Origin: Candidatus Omnitrophota bacterium
Lineage (GTDB): Bacteria; Omnitrophota; Omnitrophia; Omnitrophales; Aquincolibacteriaceae
NCBI GenBank assembly: GCA_023246995.1
Contig: JAHFHI010000064.1
Location: forward strand, 1 to 5,437
Direction of reading: 5' to 3'
Length of the DNA stretch: 5,437 bases
Positions 4,305 through 5,437 of the stretch are shown piece after piece. The notes under the pieces are model-generated. The model had not been told where the DNA came from. It did not search any database and saw nothing but the letters and a program-made list of their open reading frames with translations. The position numbers and the translations under genes were made by a program. Position 1 is the first letter of the stretch. Each line of letters starts with the position of its first letter.

Positions 4305-5437
4305 TTACGCGGCCTCCGCTTCTTCGTCATCTTCCTTGAATTTTTCGACGATAACCTTCACATAATCGGATACCACCTTGGTGATCCGGCGCTTGATCTC
4401 GTCGTTTAAATCCTTGGTGGCGCGGATAAGATCCATCAGGCCGGGGTCGTTTTGGCGAACATAGTCCTCGATGCCTTTTAAGAACTCATCCGCGTGCTCC
4501 TTTTCGAGTTTGTTTAAAAGCTGCTGGTCCTTGGCGTAAAAAATCATGATTTCAATCTCAAGCCTCACGGGTTTTCCGGCCGGCTGCGTGAGCATCGCCT
4601 GAAGCACGCGGCCCTTGCGCATGGCCTCGCGTGATTCCTCCGACTGACCTCCGGCCTGAAGTTTGCTCGTGCGTAAAAGTTCCTTAAACTGGATAAATTC
4701 CATACGCAGGGATTTGGTGACGGCCTTAGTCGCCTTCCACTGGACCTTGCTGCCGACACGCGAAACCGAAAGACCGACGTCCACGGCGGGCCGGAACCCC
4801 TCGTTAAAAAGCGCGGCGTTCAAGAAAAGCTGCCCGTCGGTCATGGATACAAGATTGGTCGGCACAAAGGCCGTAAGGTCGCCTTCAAGAAGCTCGACCA
4901 CCGGGATAAAAGTCATGGAGCCGCGGCCGTGCGCCTTGTCTAGCTGGGCCGCCCTCTCGATCATGCGTGAGTGGAGAAAAAAGATGTCCCCAGGGTAGGA
5001 GTCGCGGCCGGGCGGCACTTCCATCAGAAGCGAAAGCTCCCGGTAGGCCCACGCGTGCTTGGTGAAATCGTCAAAGAAAACAAAAACATCCTGGCCGCGG
5101 TGCATGAAATATTCGCCGACCGAACAGGCGGCATAAGGCGCCAGATACTGGAGCCCGGGCGAGCTTGACGCGGATGCGAGCACGATGATCGTGTAGTCAA
5201 AACATCCGTGCTCCTTGAAAATATCCACGACCTTGCCCATGGCGGACTTGGTTTTCCCGATCCCGCAGTAGATGCAGATAACATCTTTCCCCTTTTGATT
5301 CATGATGATGTCGGTGCCGACCGTGGTCTTACCGGTCATTTTGTCCCCCAGAATAAGCGAGCGCTGGCCTTTTCCGAGGGGGAGCATGGAGTCAATCAGC
5401 TTCACTCCTGTCTCGAAACTTCGGCTCAAGCCTTCCC
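4305..5437 (-). CDS. atpA: F1Fo ATP synthase subunit alpha (partial, N-terminus outside window)
   Basis: The open frame continues past the right edge, so the TTG at 5429 is not the true start; about 140 N-terminal residues (beta barrel and start of the nucleotide-binding domain) are missing. Numbering from that TTG: '[19 protein letters not shown]' (5-23), P-loop GDKMTGKT (28-35), Walker B-like 'VFVFFDD' (115-121), '[23 protein letters not shown]' in split form (P139-D148, then I149-A161), '[17 protein letters not shown]' (187-203), and '[15 protein letters not shown]' (212-226) with arginine finger R224, which completes the catalytic site on beta. These are alpha-specific and exclude beta and V-type subunits. 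Oddities: the Gln of the usual GDRQTGKT is Met, and the following 'IGQK' is 'IGKT', so the non-catalytic nucleotide site may differ. The C-terminus is an acidic tail (DDEEAEAA). The epsilon gene follows 5 nt after the TAA stop. Confidence 0.96.
   Translation of the reverse strand, partial: EGLSRSFETGVKLIDSMLPLGKGQRSLILGDKMTGKTTVGTDIIMNQKGKDVICIYCGIGKTKSAMGKVVDIFKEHGCFDYTIIVLASASSSPGLQYLAPYAACSVGEYFMHRGQDVFVFFDDFTKHAWAYRELSLLMEVPPGRDSYPGDIFFLHSRMIERAAQLDKAHGRGSMTFIPVVELLEGDLTAFVPTNLVSMTDGQLFLNAALFNEGFRPAVDVGLSVSRVGSKVQWKATKAVTKSLRMEFIQFKELLRTSKLQAGGQSEESREAMRKGRVLQAMLTQPAGKPVRLEIEIMIFYAKDQQLLNKLEKEHADEFLKGIEDYVRQNDPGLMDLIRATKDLNDEIKRRITKVVSDYVKVIVEKFKEDDEEAEAA

Noticed and set aside
471..5437. 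N-ATPase or V/A-type ATPase operon
   Set aside because: The order does not match the N-ATPase pattern, no atpQ/atpR are seen, and alpha and beta carry F-type signatures.

Overview
All genes in this window lie on the minus strand, so the reading order runs from base 5437 down to base 1. Most of the window is one compact gene cluster for an F-type (F1Fo) ATP synthase. It enters at the right edge inside the alpha subunit and ends at the beta subunit. A type II secretion / type IV pilus assembly ATPase (GspE/PilB family) follows directly and leaves at the left edge. The organism cannot be named from this sequence. The moderately GC-rich composition, the highly diverged ATP synthase subunits, the unusual gene order and the neighbouring GspE/PilB-like gene suggest an uncultured bacterial lineage. 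Omnitrophota or a PVC relative is a low-confidence guess.

Layout in transcription order: alpha (5437-4305, 5' end missing), short epsilon (4299-4018), c (4014-3796), b fused to the C-terminal part of delta (3775-3053), a 244-bp gap with palindromic repeats (3052-2809), gamma (2808-1912), beta (1907-471), and the N-terminal 154 codons of a GspE/PilB-like ATPase (463-1). Except for the repeat-filled gap, intergenic distances are 3-20 nt, which indicates one transcription unit. No promoter or convincing terminator was found, so the promoter is probably to the right of the window. Subunit a (atpB) and a stand-alone delta gene are not present here. If subunit a belongs to this operon it must lie upstream of alpha.

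The genes together specify the catalytic head (alpha, beta), rotor (gamma, epsilon, c ring) and peripheral stalk (b/delta). The order alpha-epsilon-c-b/delta-gamma-beta interleaves F1 and Fo genes. It differs both from the common a-c-b-delta-alpha-gamma-beta-epsilon order and from the N-ATPase order. Catalytic residues in alpha and beta are largely intact, so the enzyme looks functional. The regulatory and coupling parts are remodelled: epsilon lacks the inhibitory C-terminal hairpin, delta is reduced to its C-terminal domain and joined to b, gamma has lost several family signatures, and the c-subunit glycine motif is mostly replaced by Ala/Val. The gap holds three related palindromic units, two direct and one inverted, that split the operon before gamma-beta.
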